Source: Salinicola endophyticus
GTDB taxonomy: Bacteria; Pseudomonadota; Gammaproteobacteria; Pseudomonadales; Halomonadaceae
DNA length: 64,000 nucleotides
NCBI RefSeq assembly: GCF_003206575.1
Contig: NZ_PZJO01000002.1
Span: forward strand, 596,390-660,389
Direction of reading: 5' to 3'
Part shown: positions 37,746 through 46,580 of the stretch, piece after piece
Layout of the letters: every line of letters begins with the position of its first letter
Numbering within the stretch: the stretch's first letter is position 1
Notes under the pieces: generated by a model
The model's database searches: none
What the model was told of the DNA's origin: nothing
The model's input: the letters and a program-made list of their open reading frames with translations, nothing else
Made by a program: the position numbers and the translations under genes

Positions 37746-39362
37746 ATGGCCTCGCCAGCGTCATCCGCGCCCCAAAAGGGCGCGACCGAGCCAGAACAGG
37801 AAAGCCGTGGTGACAACGCCAGCGAGCGCGAACCCAGCCGCCCAGCGCAGCGCCTGGGCCTGATCCCCGCCCCGGAGCTGCCCGAACGCATCGCCGCCGG
37901 GCTCGCCGAGGAGCTGCCGACACTGCTCTCGCGCCACACCGACGACCGCCACGCCTGGCGGGTCGAGTGCGTCACCGACCCACTGATCGGTGCCGACGGC
38001 ACCGGTGCCGAACTCATTCAGCAGGCCGCCCGCCTCAAACGCGAGCACGGCTGGGACTACGTGCTGTGCATCACCGATCTGCCGCTGTTCCGCGACGGCC
38101 GTCTGACCGTGGCCGAGGCCAGCGAGGCGTGTGGTGTGGCGGTGATCTCGCAGCCGGCACTGGGCGCCTCGCCGCTGCACGACCGGCTGCGCGAAGCCAC
38201 GCTGCACCTGATCAACGAGATGCACCACGGCAGCGACCCCGACGACCGCGAGCGCCAGCAGGCGCATGTCGACCGCAGCCGCCGGACGCGCCGCGCCCAC
38301 GGTATCCGCAACGGCAGCGCGCGCCAGTTGATGGGCTCGCGTCTCGCCGAGTGGCTGACGCCGATCCGCCGGATCACGCCGGACGACCGCCAGGAACACG
38401 AGGGCGATGAGGAGAGCGGCGAGGAAAGTGAGGGAAAACGTCGCGAGGAGATCGAGACGAGGTGTCAGGCAGCGTCCGCTGAGACGTGCGATACGGCGCC
38501 TGAGGCGTCAGATGCCACCCGCCCTGCCGGCGATGGTGACGACAGCCGCGGTGACGACGACAGCGACAGCCAGAGCGGCGAGCGTCAGCCGGTGGTCGAT
38601 GTGCGCTTCGTCTCCGCCGCCCCTGTGCGCGCCCATCTACGCCTGCTGGCGGGGATGGTGCGCGCCAACCGGCCGTGGACCATTCTGCCCGCCTTCCGGC
38701 GTATCGTCGCGGTGGCCTTCGCCACCGGCGCCTACGGTCTGATCTTCCCCACCCTGTGGCGCCTCAGCGCGGCCTACGAGGTCTATCGCTTCGTGCTGCT
38801 GATGATCGCCGCGATCGCCGCCATGGTGATCTGGCTGATTCTCGATCATGGCTTGTGGGAGCCGCAGCGCTATACCGGCTCGCCGCGCCTGACCCGGCTC
38901 TACAATCTGACCACGCTGATGACCCTGCTGTTGGGGGTGGGCTGCTACTACGCCATTCTCTTCGCGCTGTTTCTGGTGGCGGTGATCCTGTTCGTCCCCG
39001 CCAGTCTGCTCGAAGCCACGGTGGAGTCCTCCATCGGCTGGTGGAACTTCCCCGCCCTGGCGTGGCTGGCGACCTCGGTGGCGACCGTGGCCGGCGCCCT
39101 GGGCTCGAGCCTGGAGAGCGACGAGACCATCCGCGGCGCCACCTACGGCTACCGCCAGCAGCTCCGCCAGCGCAAGGTCAAGGAGCGCCAGCAGCAGGCG
39201 CGTGAGGAGCGCCAAGACGGCGCCAACAAGGGCGGCGCAGAGACACGCGGCACGGACAAGGGAAGTGACAACGGAAATGGTGGGAATAAAGACTACGAGA
39301 GTGGCGGTGACCCAGCCGAGGGTGGCAAGGCAGGCCGTGGCGGGCCCCCTGGCGACGAATGA
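37746..39362 (+). CDS. Orphan membrane protein with soluble N-terminal domain and four helices
   Basis: A 538-residue protein I do not recognise as a named family. Residues about 35-200 form a soluble alpha/beta-looking domain (RLGLIPAPELPERIAAGLAE, DYVLCITDLPLFRDGRLTVA). A highly acidic low-complexity linker spans about 215-285. Four hydrophobic helices follow at about 325-450 (ATGAYGLIFPTLW, FVLLMIAAIAAMVIWLIL, LMTLLLGVGCYYAILFALFL, FPALAWLATSVATVAGAL). The C-terminal 80 residues are charged, Gly-rich and likely disordered. GAGGAG precedes the ATG by eight bases. It lies between the LysR gene and convergent aroC. Confidence 0.75.
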   Translation: MASPASSAPQKGATEPEQESRGDNASEREPSRPAQRLGLIPAPELPERIAAGLAEELPTLLSRHTDDRHAWRVECVTDPLIGADGTGAELIQQAARLKREHGWDYVLCITDLPLFRDGRLTVAEASEACGVAVISQPALGASPLHDRLREATLHLINEMHHGSDPDDRERQQAHVDRSRRTRRAHGIRNGSARQLMGSRLAEWLTPIRRITPDDRQEHEGDEESGEESEGKRREEIETRCQAASAETCDTAPEASDATRPAGDGDDSRGDDDSDSQSGERQPVVDVRFVSAAPVRAHLRLLAGMVRANRPWTILPAFRRIVAVAFATGAYGLIFPTLWRLSAAYEVYRFVLLMIAAIAAMVIWLILDHGLWEPQRYTGSPRLTRLYNLTTLMTLLLGVGCYYAILFALFLVAVILFVPASLLEATVESSIGWWNFPALAWLATSVATVAGALGSSLESDETIRGATYGYRQQLRQRKVKERQQQAREERQDGANKGGAETRGTDKGSDNGNGGNKDYESGGDPAEGGKAGRGGPPGDE

Positions 39363-39387
39363 TCGCCGCCAGGGTTGAAGCCGGCGT

Positions 39388-40479
39388 CTAGCGCTGGCCC
39401 AGGCGCGGGGTCTCTACCCGCACATCGGCATTCTGGCCGCGGTGGCGCAACCAGTGATCCATCAGCGTCAAGGCCATCATCGCCTCGGCGATCGGCGTGG
39501 CGCGGATTCCCACGCAGGGATCGTGACGCCCCTTGGTGATCACCTCCACCGGCGCCCCATGGACATCGATCGAATGCCCGGGCTGGGTGATGCTGGAGGT
39601 CGGCTTGAGCGCCAGATGCGCCACCAGCGGCTGGCCAGTGGAGATACCGCCGAGCACGCCGCCGGCGTGATTGGAGAGGAACCCTTCCGGGGTCAGCTCG
39701 TCGCGATGTTCGCTGCCGCGGCTGGCGACCACACCGAAACCGTCACCGATCTCGACCCCCTTGACCGCATTGATGCCCATCAGGGCATGGGCCAGGTCGG
39801 CGTCCAGGCGATCGAAGACCGGCTCGCCCAACCCCACCGGCACGCCCTCGGCAATCACCGTGATCTTGGCGCCGACGCTGTCCTGATCGCGACGCAGTTG
39901 ATCCATGTAGGCCTCGAGCTCGGGCAGCTTGTCCGGATCGGGGCAGAAGAACGGGTTGTCGTCGATCCCGTCCCAGCTTTTGAAATCGATCTCGATGGGG
40001 CCGAGCTGGCTCATGTAGCCGCGCACGCGTACGCCCTGCTGCGCCAGCCAGGCCTTGGCGATGGCCCCGGCGGCGACGCGCATCGCGGTCTCACGCGCGC
40101 TGGAACGGCCACCGCCGCGGTAGTCGCGAATGCCGTACTTGTGGTGATAGGTGTAGTCGGCATGCGCGGGGCGGAACTGCTCCTTGATCTTGGAGTAGTC
40201 CTTGGAGCGCTGGTCGGTGTTCTCGATCGCCAGCCCGATCGGGGTGCCGGTGGAGCGCCCCTCGAACACCCCGGAGAGGATCTTCACCTGGTCCGGTTCG
40301 CGGCGCTGGGTGGTATGGCGCGACGAGCCCGGGCGCCGACGGTCGAGATCGCGCTGCAGATCCGCCTCGCTGAGCGCGAGCCCCGGCGGGCAGCCATCGA
40401 CGATGGCGCCCAGCGCCGGGCCGTGACTCTCACCGAAGGTGGTGACGGTGAACAGTTTGCCGAAGGTGTTGCCGGACAT
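39388..40479 (-). CDS. aroC: Chorismate synthase
   Basis: A 363-residue FMN-dependent lyase making chorismate from EPSP, the branch point for aromatic amino acids, folate and quinones. Signatures are [38 protein letters not shown] and [20 protein letters not shown]. Start ATG at 40479 with GAGGA seven bases upstream. It follows prmB by 38 bp, the same gene pair as in E. coli. Confidence 0.97.
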   Translation of the reverse strand: MSGNTFGKLFTVTTFGESHGPALGAIVDGCPPGLALSEADLQRDLDRRRPGSSRHTTQRREPDQVKILSGVFEGRSTGTPIGLAIENTDQRSKDYSKIKEQFRPAHADYTYHHKYGIRDYRGGGRSSARETAMRVAAGAIAKAWLAQQGVRVRGYMSQLGPIEIDFKSWDGIDDNPFFCPDPDKLPELEAYMDQLRRDQDSVGAKITVIAEGVPVGLGEPVFDRLDADLAHALMGINAVKGVEIGDGFGVVASRGSEHRDELTPEGFLSNHAGGVLGGISTGQPLVAHLALKPTSSITQPGHSIDVHGAPVEVITKGRHDPCVGIRATPIAEAMMALTLMDHWLRHRGQNADVRVETPRLGQR

Positions 40480-40517
40480 GCGGGTTCCTCGGAGAAAAGG
40501 GAGCGAAAGCGAAGCGG

Positions 40518-41465
40518 TCAGGCGGCGGCGAACCGAGCCGCATGAGCGTCGAGAGTCTCGGCGTCGAGCACGAAGACGCCCTCGCCGCCGCGCTCGAAGT
40601 CGAGCCACAGGAACGGCACCTCGGGGAAGGCGGCCTCGAGGTGGCGCTGGGAGTTACCGACCTCGACCACCAGGATGCCGTCGTCGCTGAGATAGCCACG
40701 CGCCTCGCGCAGGATGCGGCGCACGATATCGAGCCCGTCGCTACCCGCGCCCAGCGCCAGGTCGGGCTCGTGGCGGTACTCTGCCGGCATCGCCGCCAAG
40801 TCACGGCTGTCGACATACGGCGGGTTGCTGACGATCAGGTCGTAGGTCTGCCCGGCGACGCCGTCGAACAGGTCGGAGGCCACCGCACGCACCCGGCGAC
40901 CGACGTCGTGACGCACGATATTGGCCTTGGCCACCGCCAGCGCCTCGGGGCTGATATCGACCAGATCCACCGCACAGGTGGGCAGGGTCAGCGCAGTGGC
41001 GATGCCGATGCAGCCGGAGCCGGTGCACAGGTCGAGCACCCGTGCCGGCGGCGCGGCTTCGAACCAGGGCGCGAAGCCCGCCTCGATCAGCTCGGCGATC
41101 GGCGAGCGCGGAATCAGCACACGCTCGTCGACCTCGAACGGATAGCCGGCGAAGAACGCCTCCCCCAGCAGGTAGGGCAGCGGTCGCCGGGTTTCGATGC
41201 GCTGCCGCGCCAGGCCCACGATCCGGGAACGCTCGACGCCGAGCAGTCGCGCGTCGAGTATCGCCGGGTCAGCGTCCCACGGCAGGTGCAGCGCCCCGAG
41301 CACCAGCGCCACCGCCTCGTCCCAGGCGCTGTCGGTACCGTGGCCGAAATGCAGGCGATGGGCGAGAAATTCACTGGTGGCCCAGCGCAGGCAGTCGCGA
41401 ACGCTGATCAGCTCGCTGGCGAGGGCGTGATCGGTGAGCGTCAGGGTCGTCGACGGACTGGACAT
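40518..41465 (-). CDS. prmB: Ribosomal protein uL3 N5-glutamine methyltransferase
   Basis: A 315-residue SAM-dependent methyltransferase of the HemK/PrmB group. The N-terminal helical domain ends in [20 protein letters not shown]. Motif I is [17 protein letters not shown], and the substrate-glutamine motif is [11 protein letters not shown]. Context separates it from PrmC: it is joined to aroC and divergent from smrB as in E. coli. The ATG at 41465 is chosen over an in-frame start five codons earlier by similarity. Confidence 0.94.
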   Translation of the reverse strand: MSSPSTTLTLTDHALASELISVRDCLRWATSEFLAHRLHFGHGTDSAWDEAVALVLGALHLPWDADPAILDARLLGVERSRIVGLARQRIETRRPLPYLLGEAFFAGYPFEVDERVLIPRSPIAELIEAGFAPWFEAAPPARVLDLCTGSGCIGIATALTLPTCAVDLVDISPEALAVAKANIVRHDVGRRVRAVASDLFDGVAGQTYDLIVSNPPYVDSRDLAAMPAEYRHEPDLALGAGSDGLDIVRRILREARGYLSDDGILVVEVGNSQRHLEAAFPEVPFLWLDFERGGEGVFVLDAETLDAHAARFAAA

Positions 41466-41654
41466 GGGTCGGGCTCGCAAATAGCTGAAAAACGGACGAC
41501 GATTGTACCCGCAAGGGTCAGCGCTTCACAGCCGGGCATGCTTCCGCGGCGACAATCCTTTACCCTGGCGCCCCCGGAGCGGGTCCGCCAGACGCGGCCC
41601 GATGGCACACCCCCGGCCGGCACGAACGAAGGCGGCAAACAGAGGCAGAGCGGC

Positions 41655-42251
41655 ATGACGCAGATTTCGGGCGACGATCCGTCAGGTGGTGACGACACCG
41701 ATCTCGGCGCCTTTCGTCAGGCGCTGGAGGCGGCCGGCGTGAAACGGCTCAAGCTCAACCGCGCCGATACCGGACGTCGCCGCCAGCACACGCTCAACGC
41801 CAAGGCGCGCCGCGAGGCCGCCGAGCAGGCGCCACCCCAGGCGCTCTCCTCCCTCTCCGACGGCGGCGTCGAGGCGGTCACCCCGCATCAGTCGCTGGCG
41901 TTCGCGATCCCCGATCTGCCGCCGCGCACCTTCGCGCAGCTCAAGCGCGGCCGCATCCCCTGGGAAGGCGGGCTCGACCTGCACGGCTACACCCTGGACG
42001 AAGCGCGCCTGGAACTCGAATCGTTCATCGACGACGCCGTCGCCAACCGCCTGCGCTGCGTCCTGGTGGTCCACGGCAAGGCCCGCGGCACCAGCGCCGG
42101 CGGTGGCACCTATCCGGTGATCAAGAGTCACGTCAACACCTGGCTCAGGAACTGGTCGCGGGTGCTCGCCTTCTGCTCCGCCAGCGAGATCGACGGTGGC
42201 ACCGGCGCGCTCTACGTGCTGCTGCGTACCCGCGGCGGCGAGCCGGAGTGA
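41655..42251 (+). CDS. smrB: Smr-domain endonuclease, SmrB type
   Basis: A 198-residue protein with a charged N-terminal helical region and a C-terminal Smr domain from about 110 (GGLDLHGYTLDEARLELESF, then VLVVHGKARG). E. coli SmrB, also divergent from prmB-aroC, cleaves mRNA between collided ribosomes to start rescue; the shared position supports the same role. The DLHG motif is intact. The HGHGK motif of E. coli reads HGKARG here, followed by a Gly-rich loop. The ATG at 41655 is preferred, although the frame is open much further upstream across prmB. Confidence 0.88.
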   Translation: MTQISGDDPSGGDDTDLGAFRQALEAAGVKRLKLNRADTGRRRQHTLNAKARREAAEQAPPQALSSLSDGGVEAVTPHQSLAFAIPDLPPRTFAQLKRGRIPWEGGLDLHGYTLDEARLELESFIDDAVANRLRCVLVVHGKARGTSAGGGTYPVIKSHVNTWLRNWSRVLAFCSASEIDGGTGALYVLLRTRGGEPE

Positions 42252-42315
42252 GTCTCATGGCGTTCACGCCTGACGCCCACGTCTGGACATCATGCCTGAC
42301 ACTGACGCCTGGCAC

Positions 42316-43389
42316 TCACTCCTGGCGCTTGGGCGACGACAGCGGCAGCGGCATGTCGACCCGGGGTAGCCCGCTGCTGCGCGGATGCCGGCGTGCATCG
42401 ACCGGCTCGCCGCTGGCCCAGGTGTGATCGCGCTGCGCCTCGTAGCGATCCAGCGCCTGGGCGGCGAGATAGCGGCCGAGTTCGATCAACGCCTCGGCAC
42501 GGTGGAACTCGTAGGCACCGCAGACGCTCTTGGGCACCTCGATCAGGACGTCCGGCGGATAGCCGGCGATCTTGTACTTGGCCAGCGCCGCCTGGGTGAT
42601 ATCGAACGACGCCAGCATCATGTCGAGCTTGCTCCAGGCGCGCTCGGTCTGGCTCGACCAGGTGTCGCCGGTGCCCTCCTCCTCATCGCTGAAGGAGGAG
42701 ATCATGCCCTGGACACGGTTGCGCACGCCCCCCAGCCAGCCACTGAAACTCTTGCCTGCGGCCTCGCGTTCACGCTCGCGTTGCTCCTCCTCGGCGGCAC
42801 GCTCCGCCGGCAGCAGCGCCTCCAGGCTGATCGGGCGTGGCGTCTGCGCCGTGGCGTTGACCGCGAGCACGATATCCGCGGACACCGATACCGTAGGGAT
42901 GATCGGCAGCGGGTTGAGCAACCCGCCATCGACCAGCACCTGGCCGTGCTCCTGCACCGGCGTGATGATCCCGGGCACGGCGATGGAGGCTCGGATCGCG
43001 CGCAGCAGCGAGCCGCTCTGGAACCACACCTCGCGCTGGCGGGTCAGGTCGGTGGCCACCGCGGTGAACGGCAGCGGCAGCGATTCGATCTGGATATCGC
43101 CGACCAGCGCCTTCAGCTTGGTCATCACCTTGCCGGCGCGCATCGCGCCCATCGCGCTCCAGGTGATATCGACCAGCCGCAGCACATCGAAGTAGTCGAG
43201 CTGACACACCCAGTCGCGGTAGCCCTCGAGCTGGCCGGCGGCGTGGATGCCGCCGATCAGCGCGCCCATCGAGCAGCCGGAGATCGAGACGATCTCGTAG
43301 CCGCGCGCCTCGAGCTCCTCGATCACGCCGATATGGGCGTAGCCGCGGGCACCACCGCTGCCCAGCACCAGTGAAACACGTGGTTTCAT
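42316..43389 (-). CDS. Patatin-like phospholipase, RssA/NTE type
   Basis: A 357-residue serine hydrolase with a Ser-Asp dyad. The oxyanion loop is GSGGARGYAHIGVIEEL, the nucleophile elbow GCSMG is at about 38-42, and the dyad Asp is in VLVDGGLLNPLPI at about 153. The C-terminal 160 residues carry a Glu/Arg-rich insertion and an extension without a recognised domain. Bacterial relatives cleave phospholipids or lysophospholipids; the substrate is unknown. It converges with smrB; no clear terminator separates them. Confidence 0.87.
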   Translation of the reverse strand: MKPRVSLVLGSGGARGYAHIGVIEELEARGYEIVSISGCSMGALIGGIHAAGQLEGYRDWVCQLDYFDVLRLVDITWSAMGAMRAGKVMTKLKALVGDIQIESLPLPFTAVATDLTRQREVWFQSGSLLRAIRASIAVPGIITPVQEHGQVLVDGGLLNPLPIIPTVSVSADIVLAVNATAQTPRPISLEALLPAERAAEEEQREREREAAGKSFSGWLGGVRNRVQGMISSFSDEEEGTGDTWSSQTERAWSKLDMMLASFDITQAALAKYKIAGYPPDVLIEVPKSVCGAYEFHRAEALIELGRYLAAQALDRYEAQRDHTWASGEPVDARRHPRSSGLPRVDMPLPLSSPKRQE

Positions 43390-43467
43390 CGTCCCCTTCT
43401 CCTGCCTGTCGCTTGCACGTCCTGCTCCGTCATGCCCTTGCCCACTGCCGCTGTCCGCACCGGCCGC

Positions 43468-44373
43468 TCACTCGCTCACCGCGGCGGCGCCCAATTGGGT
43501 GAAGCGTACGACCTCCGCCGCCACCTGCGCCACCCGCGTGCGCTCGAGATGCAGATGGTGGCCGCCACTCATCACCCGTCGCTGCAGCCGGCGCACCCGC
43601 CGGCAGCTCTCGGCCAGTTGCTCACGTTCGCCCAGCACCCCGGCGGTGGCCTGAATCAGCAACGTCGGCGCGACGATCTCATCGAGCATGGCCAGCATCT
43701 GCTCCGGGCTCAGACGCAGCAGCGAGGGCCAGACCAGGCGCCGGTCGCTGCGCCAATAGAGCAGGCCATCCTCGCCACGCCGCAGCGCGCGCTCGACGAT
43801 CGGCCGTGCGGTGTCGGCATCCAGTCGCGTGCGGCCGCCATTGACCCGGGCATCGAGCGCCGCTTCCAGGGTGGCGTATCCGCGTTCGCCACGCCGCGGC
43901 CGTCGGCGCGCGCGCAGTCCCAGCCGCAACTGATCCGCGACCTGTTGCGGCGTGGTGGTCAGCGGGGCGAGACCATCGAGCAGCACCAGCCGAGCCACCC
44001 GCTCCGGCAGCGCGGCGGCGAGCAGGCTCGCCACCCCCGCGCCCATGGAGTGGCCGAGCAGTGTCAGCGGCGCCGGCCCCAGCGTCTCGACCACCTCGAC
44101 CAGCTCGGGCAGATAGCTCCAGGGTGAGTAATCGCCCCCCTCCCCGCGATGCGGTGAGCGGCCGTGGCCGGGCAGGTCCAGCGCCACCACCCGGATGCCC
44201 AGCGCCTCGACCAGCAGCGGCGCCAGGCGCGAGAAGGTCGCGGCGTTGTCGAGCCAGCCGTGCAGCGCCAGCCACACCGGGGCCTCCGCCGAGCCCCACA
44301 CCTGCGCCGCCAGCCCCGCCTCGCCGAGCGTCGTCTCGATCGCCCCCTCGCTTGCCTTATCGCTCAACGACAT
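43468..44373 (-). CDS. Alpha/beta-fold hydrolase
   Basis: A 301-residue hydrolase of the MhpC/YbfF-like class. LALHGWLDNAATF is the oxyanion-hole strand, LLGHSMGAGVAS the nucleophile elbow with Ser, and MSGGHHLHLE the C-terminal catalytic His. The substrate is unknown. Its start overlaps the end of the next upstream hydrolase by 17 bases, and GAGGGG lies ahead of the ATG, so the two are translated together. Confidence 0.88.
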   Translation of the reverse strand: MSLSDKASEGAIETTLGEAGLAAQVWGSAEAPVWLALHGWLDNAATFSRLAPLLVEALGIRVVALDLPGHGRSPHRGEGGDYSPWSYLPELVEVVETLGPAPLTLLGHSMGAGVASLLAAALPERVARLVLLDGLAPLTTTPQQVADQLRLGLRARRRPRRGERGYATLEAALDARVNGGRTRLDADTARPIVERALRRGEDGLLYWRSDRRLVWPSLLRLSPEQMLAMLDEIVAPTLLIQATAGVLGEREQLAESCRRVRRLQRRVMSGGHHLHLERTRVAQVAAEVVRFTQLGAAAVSE

Positions 44374-45166
44374 GCTGCCCCTCCCGCATCCGGTCGAGCG
44401 CAGCGAGCAGCGCCGCCCGGGTCGCCTCGGGGTGCTCGAACGGGAACATGTGGCCGCCGGGCACGCAGCCGAGAGTGACCCCGGCCCGTGCGAGCTGGCG
44501 CCGCCGGGCGGCGGTCAGCAGGGTCGACGTCTCGCCGGCGATCACCGTGAGCGGCACCTCGAGACGCTTGAGCACACCGGAGAGGTGGTCGGGCAGATGC
44601 CGAAACACCGCGGCTTCATGGCGTGGGGCGAACAGCAGACGGGCCGCCCCCTGCTCGTCGAGCCGGGTGGCACCGCTGACATAGTCCGCCAGCGCCGCCT
44701 CGGTGAAGCCCTTGAACAGTGTGCGCTGGCGCAGCGAGTGGTGCATCGCCTCGCGGCTCGGCCAGTGCTCGCGCCGCTTGAGGGTCTTGCCGGCCGGGGT
44801 GATACGGTAGATGACACCGGTCAGCTTGGCCAGCTTGAGCATCCACGCATCGCGCCCGATCAGCAGCGGCGGGTCGAGGGCGATCACCGCGCGGAAGTGT
44901 TCCGGCGCGCGGCAGGCGCCCATGATCGAGAGCACCCCACCCATCGAGTGGCCCACCGCGATCACCGGCCGGCCCACCGCGCGGACCGCATCGAGGTACT
45001 CGTCGCAGAGCGAATGCCAGTTGCGGTCGACCGGAAAATCGGGATGGTGAGCCAGACGCTCCAGGGGGTGAAGCTCGAAGCGCTCGCCCAGCGGCGCCAG
45101 CAGGGTACGGTAGCTGGCACCGGTAAAGCCGTTGGCGTGGGCAAAGACCAGGGGTTGAAGCAGCAT
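44357..45166 (-). CDS. Alpha/beta-fold hydrolase, upstream partner
   Basis: A 269-residue hydrolase: PLVFAHANGFTGASYRTLL (oxyanion strand), VIAVGHSMGGVLSIMGA (nucleophile Ser) and VPGGHMFPFEHP (catalytic His). It differs substantially from its downstream neighbour, so the pair looks like two distinct esterase-type enzymes rather than a recent duplication. The ATG at 45166 is chosen because the longer frame to 45244 is Arg-rich and has no homologous look. Confidence 0.88.
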   Translation of the reverse strand: MLLQPLVFAHANGFTGASYRTLLAPLGERFELHPLERLAHHPDFPVDRNWHSLCDEYLDAVRAVGRPVIAVGHSMGGVLSIMGACRAPEHFRAVIALDPPLLIGRDAWMLKLAKLTGVIYRITPAGKTLKRREHWPSREAMHHSLRQRTLFKGFTEAALADYVSGATRLDEQGAARLLFAPRHEAAVFRHLPDHLSGVLKRLEVPLTVIAGETSTLLTAARRRQLARAGVTLGCVPGGHMFPFEHPEATRAALLAALDRMREGQHVVER

Positions 45167-45322
45167 CGATTGTCGGATTCCCGTAAACTGTCGCCTTTTC
45201 GTCGCACGTCCCCGCCTCGGGGCCGCTACGGCGCACCCCGGCACGTACCTGTTCGAGCGCTGCCGCGGGCCGACGTTTGGACTCGCGCTGACTGCGCGAG
45301 TTCTCGTTTTCTACACAAGCTC

Positions 45323-45379
45323 GGGGCCTCTCGACAAGCGCTGGTCGTCTACACCGCTTCCGCTTGTCGACGCAGCCCC
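45323..45379 (+). repeat. Long interrupted inverted repeat in the leader of the microprotein-AEC operon
   Basis: TCGACAAGCG (45331-45340) and CGCTTGTCGA (45361-45370) are perfectly complementary. The stem continues after an asymmetric bulge with GGGGC (45323-45327) against GCCCC (45375-45379), leaving a 20-base apical loop. It lies 43-99 bp upstream of the GTG start of the 36-codon ORF and could be a regulatory RNA hairpin or a terminator for transcription entering from the left. No other gene is visible in 45167-45421. Confidence 0.5.
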
Positions 45380-45421
45380 TCGCTTCCACACCGCTCTCGT
45401 TGTCTAAAAAAGGATTGTACC

Positions 45422-45532
45422 GTGTCCCGCAAAGGTTCCCATCGCGACACTCGACTGAGAAATCGGCTGTTCTGGGCCGTCATCGTCGCCGCCCTGGTGG
45501 TCGGCTTCTGGCTGGTTCGCGGCGGAGAGTGA
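45422..45532 (+). CDS. 36-residue single-pass membrane microprotein
   Basis: A short ORF starting at a GTG with AAGGA seven bases upstream, a good ribosome binding site. The product has a basic N-terminus (MSRKGSHRDTRLRNR), one hydrophobic helix (LFWAVIVAALVVGFWLV) and a short RGGE tail, so by the positive-inside rule its N-terminus faces the cytoplasm. The stop is three bases before the ATG of the AEC transporter, whose GGAG site lies within the end of this ORF, so the two are likely coupled. No named family is recognised. Confidence 0.65.
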   Translation: MSRKGSHRDTRLRNRLFWAVIVAALVVGFWLVRGGE

Positions 45533-45535
45533 CCC

Positions 45536-46483
45536 ATGGGCCTGCTGGCGGCATTTACCCATACCCTCGAAATCACCCTGCCGGTCTTTCTGATGGTGTT
45601 CCTCGGCCTGGGCCTCAAGCGCCTGGGCTGGATCGATGCCGCCTTCATCAATACCGCCTCATCGCTGGTATTCCGGGTGACCATGCCGACGCTTCTGTTC
45701 CTCAGCATCATCCAGGCGGACCTCGACAGTGCCCTGCAGCCACGGCTGATCCTCTACTTCGTCGGCTTCACCCTGGCGAGCTTCGGCCTCGCCTGGCTGT
45801 GGGCGATCTGGCGTCACCCCTACGTCGAGCGCGGGATCTTCACCCAGGGCGCCTGCCGCGCCAACAACGGCATCGTCGGTCTGGCGCTGGCGGCCAGCCA
45901 GTACGGTGACTATGGGCTGTCGGTGGGCGGCATCATGGCCGGCGCGGTGATCGTGGTCTACAACGTGGTCTCGGTGATCGTGCTCTCGGTCTACAGCCAG
46001 GACGTGCCCACCGACCTGCGCTCGCTGGCACGCAACCTGGCCAAGAATCCGCTGATCCTGAGCGTGGTGCTGGCGATCCCGGTGGCGCTGCTGGGGCTCG
46101 ATCTCCCCGCCTGGCTGCTCACCTCCGGCGGCTATCTGGGCTCGATGTCGCTGCCGCTGGGCCTGATCTGCATCGGCGGCACGCTATCGGTCACAGCGTT
46201 CAAACGCGGCAGCACCATCGCCCTGGATGCCAGCCTGTGGAAGCTGGCATGGGTCCCCCTACTGGGTGTCCTCGGCGCCCTGGCGCTGGGCATCCGCGGG
46301 CCGGCCCTGGGCATCCTGTTCCTGTTCCTGGGCAGCCCCGGCGCAGCCGCCTCCTTCGTCATGGCCAAGGCGTTCAAGGCCAACGACAAGCTGGCCGCCA
46401 ACATCATCGTGATCACCACCTTCGGCTCGATGTTCAGCCTGAGCCTGGGGTTGATCGTGCTGAAGTGGCTGGGACTGGTGTAG
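45536..46483 (+). CDS. AEC-family (auxin efflux carrier-like) transporter
   Basis: A 315-residue inner-membrane protein with about ten hydrophobic helices in two five-helix halves joined by a short cytoplasmic loop (YSQDVPTDLRSLARNLAKNP). The broken-helix region reads RANNGIVGLALAASQYGD, and the second half has GSPGAAASFVMAKAFKANDK, both typical of AEC carriers such as MdcF and YfdV. Substrates are usually organic acids or malonate; here unknown. Translation is probably coupled to the microprotein upstream. Confidence 0.9.
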   Translation: MGLLAAFTHTLEITLPVFLMVFLGLGLKRLGWIDAAFINTASSLVFRVTMPTLLFLSIIQADLDSALQPRLILYFVGFTLASFGLAWLWAIWRHPYVERGIFTQGACRANNGIVGLALAASQYGDYGLSVGGIMAGAVIVVYNVVSVIVLSVYSQDVPTDLRSLARNLAKNPLILSVVLAIPVALLGLDLPAWLLTSGGYLGSMSLPLGLICIGGTLSVTAFKRGSTIALDASLWKLAWVPLLGVLGALALGIRGPALGILFLFLGSPGAAASFVMAKAFKANDKLAANIIVITTFGSMFSLSLGLIVLKWLGLV

Positions 46484-46526
46484 ATACTAGACACCCGGAC
46501 ACCCATCGAGCCCCACTGGGGAAACG

Positions 46527-46554
46527 CCGAGGGCCGCGCGAAGGCGGCCCTCGG
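46527..46554. terminator. Hairpin between the AEC and dehydrogenase genes
   Basis: CCGAGGGCCGC and GCGGCCCTCGG form a perfect 11-bp stem with loop GCGAAG, placed between convergent genes (43 bases after one stop, 26 before the other). There is no long T-tract on either strand. Confidence 0.6.
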
Positions 46555-46580
46555 GTGTCGCTACGTCAAGCTGACTGCGC

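Noticed and set aside
40542..41654. Upstream extension of the smrB frame through the whole prmB region
   Set aside because: The extension is antisense to prmB, which has intact methyltransferase motifs; the family-like N-terminus begins at the ATG at 41655.
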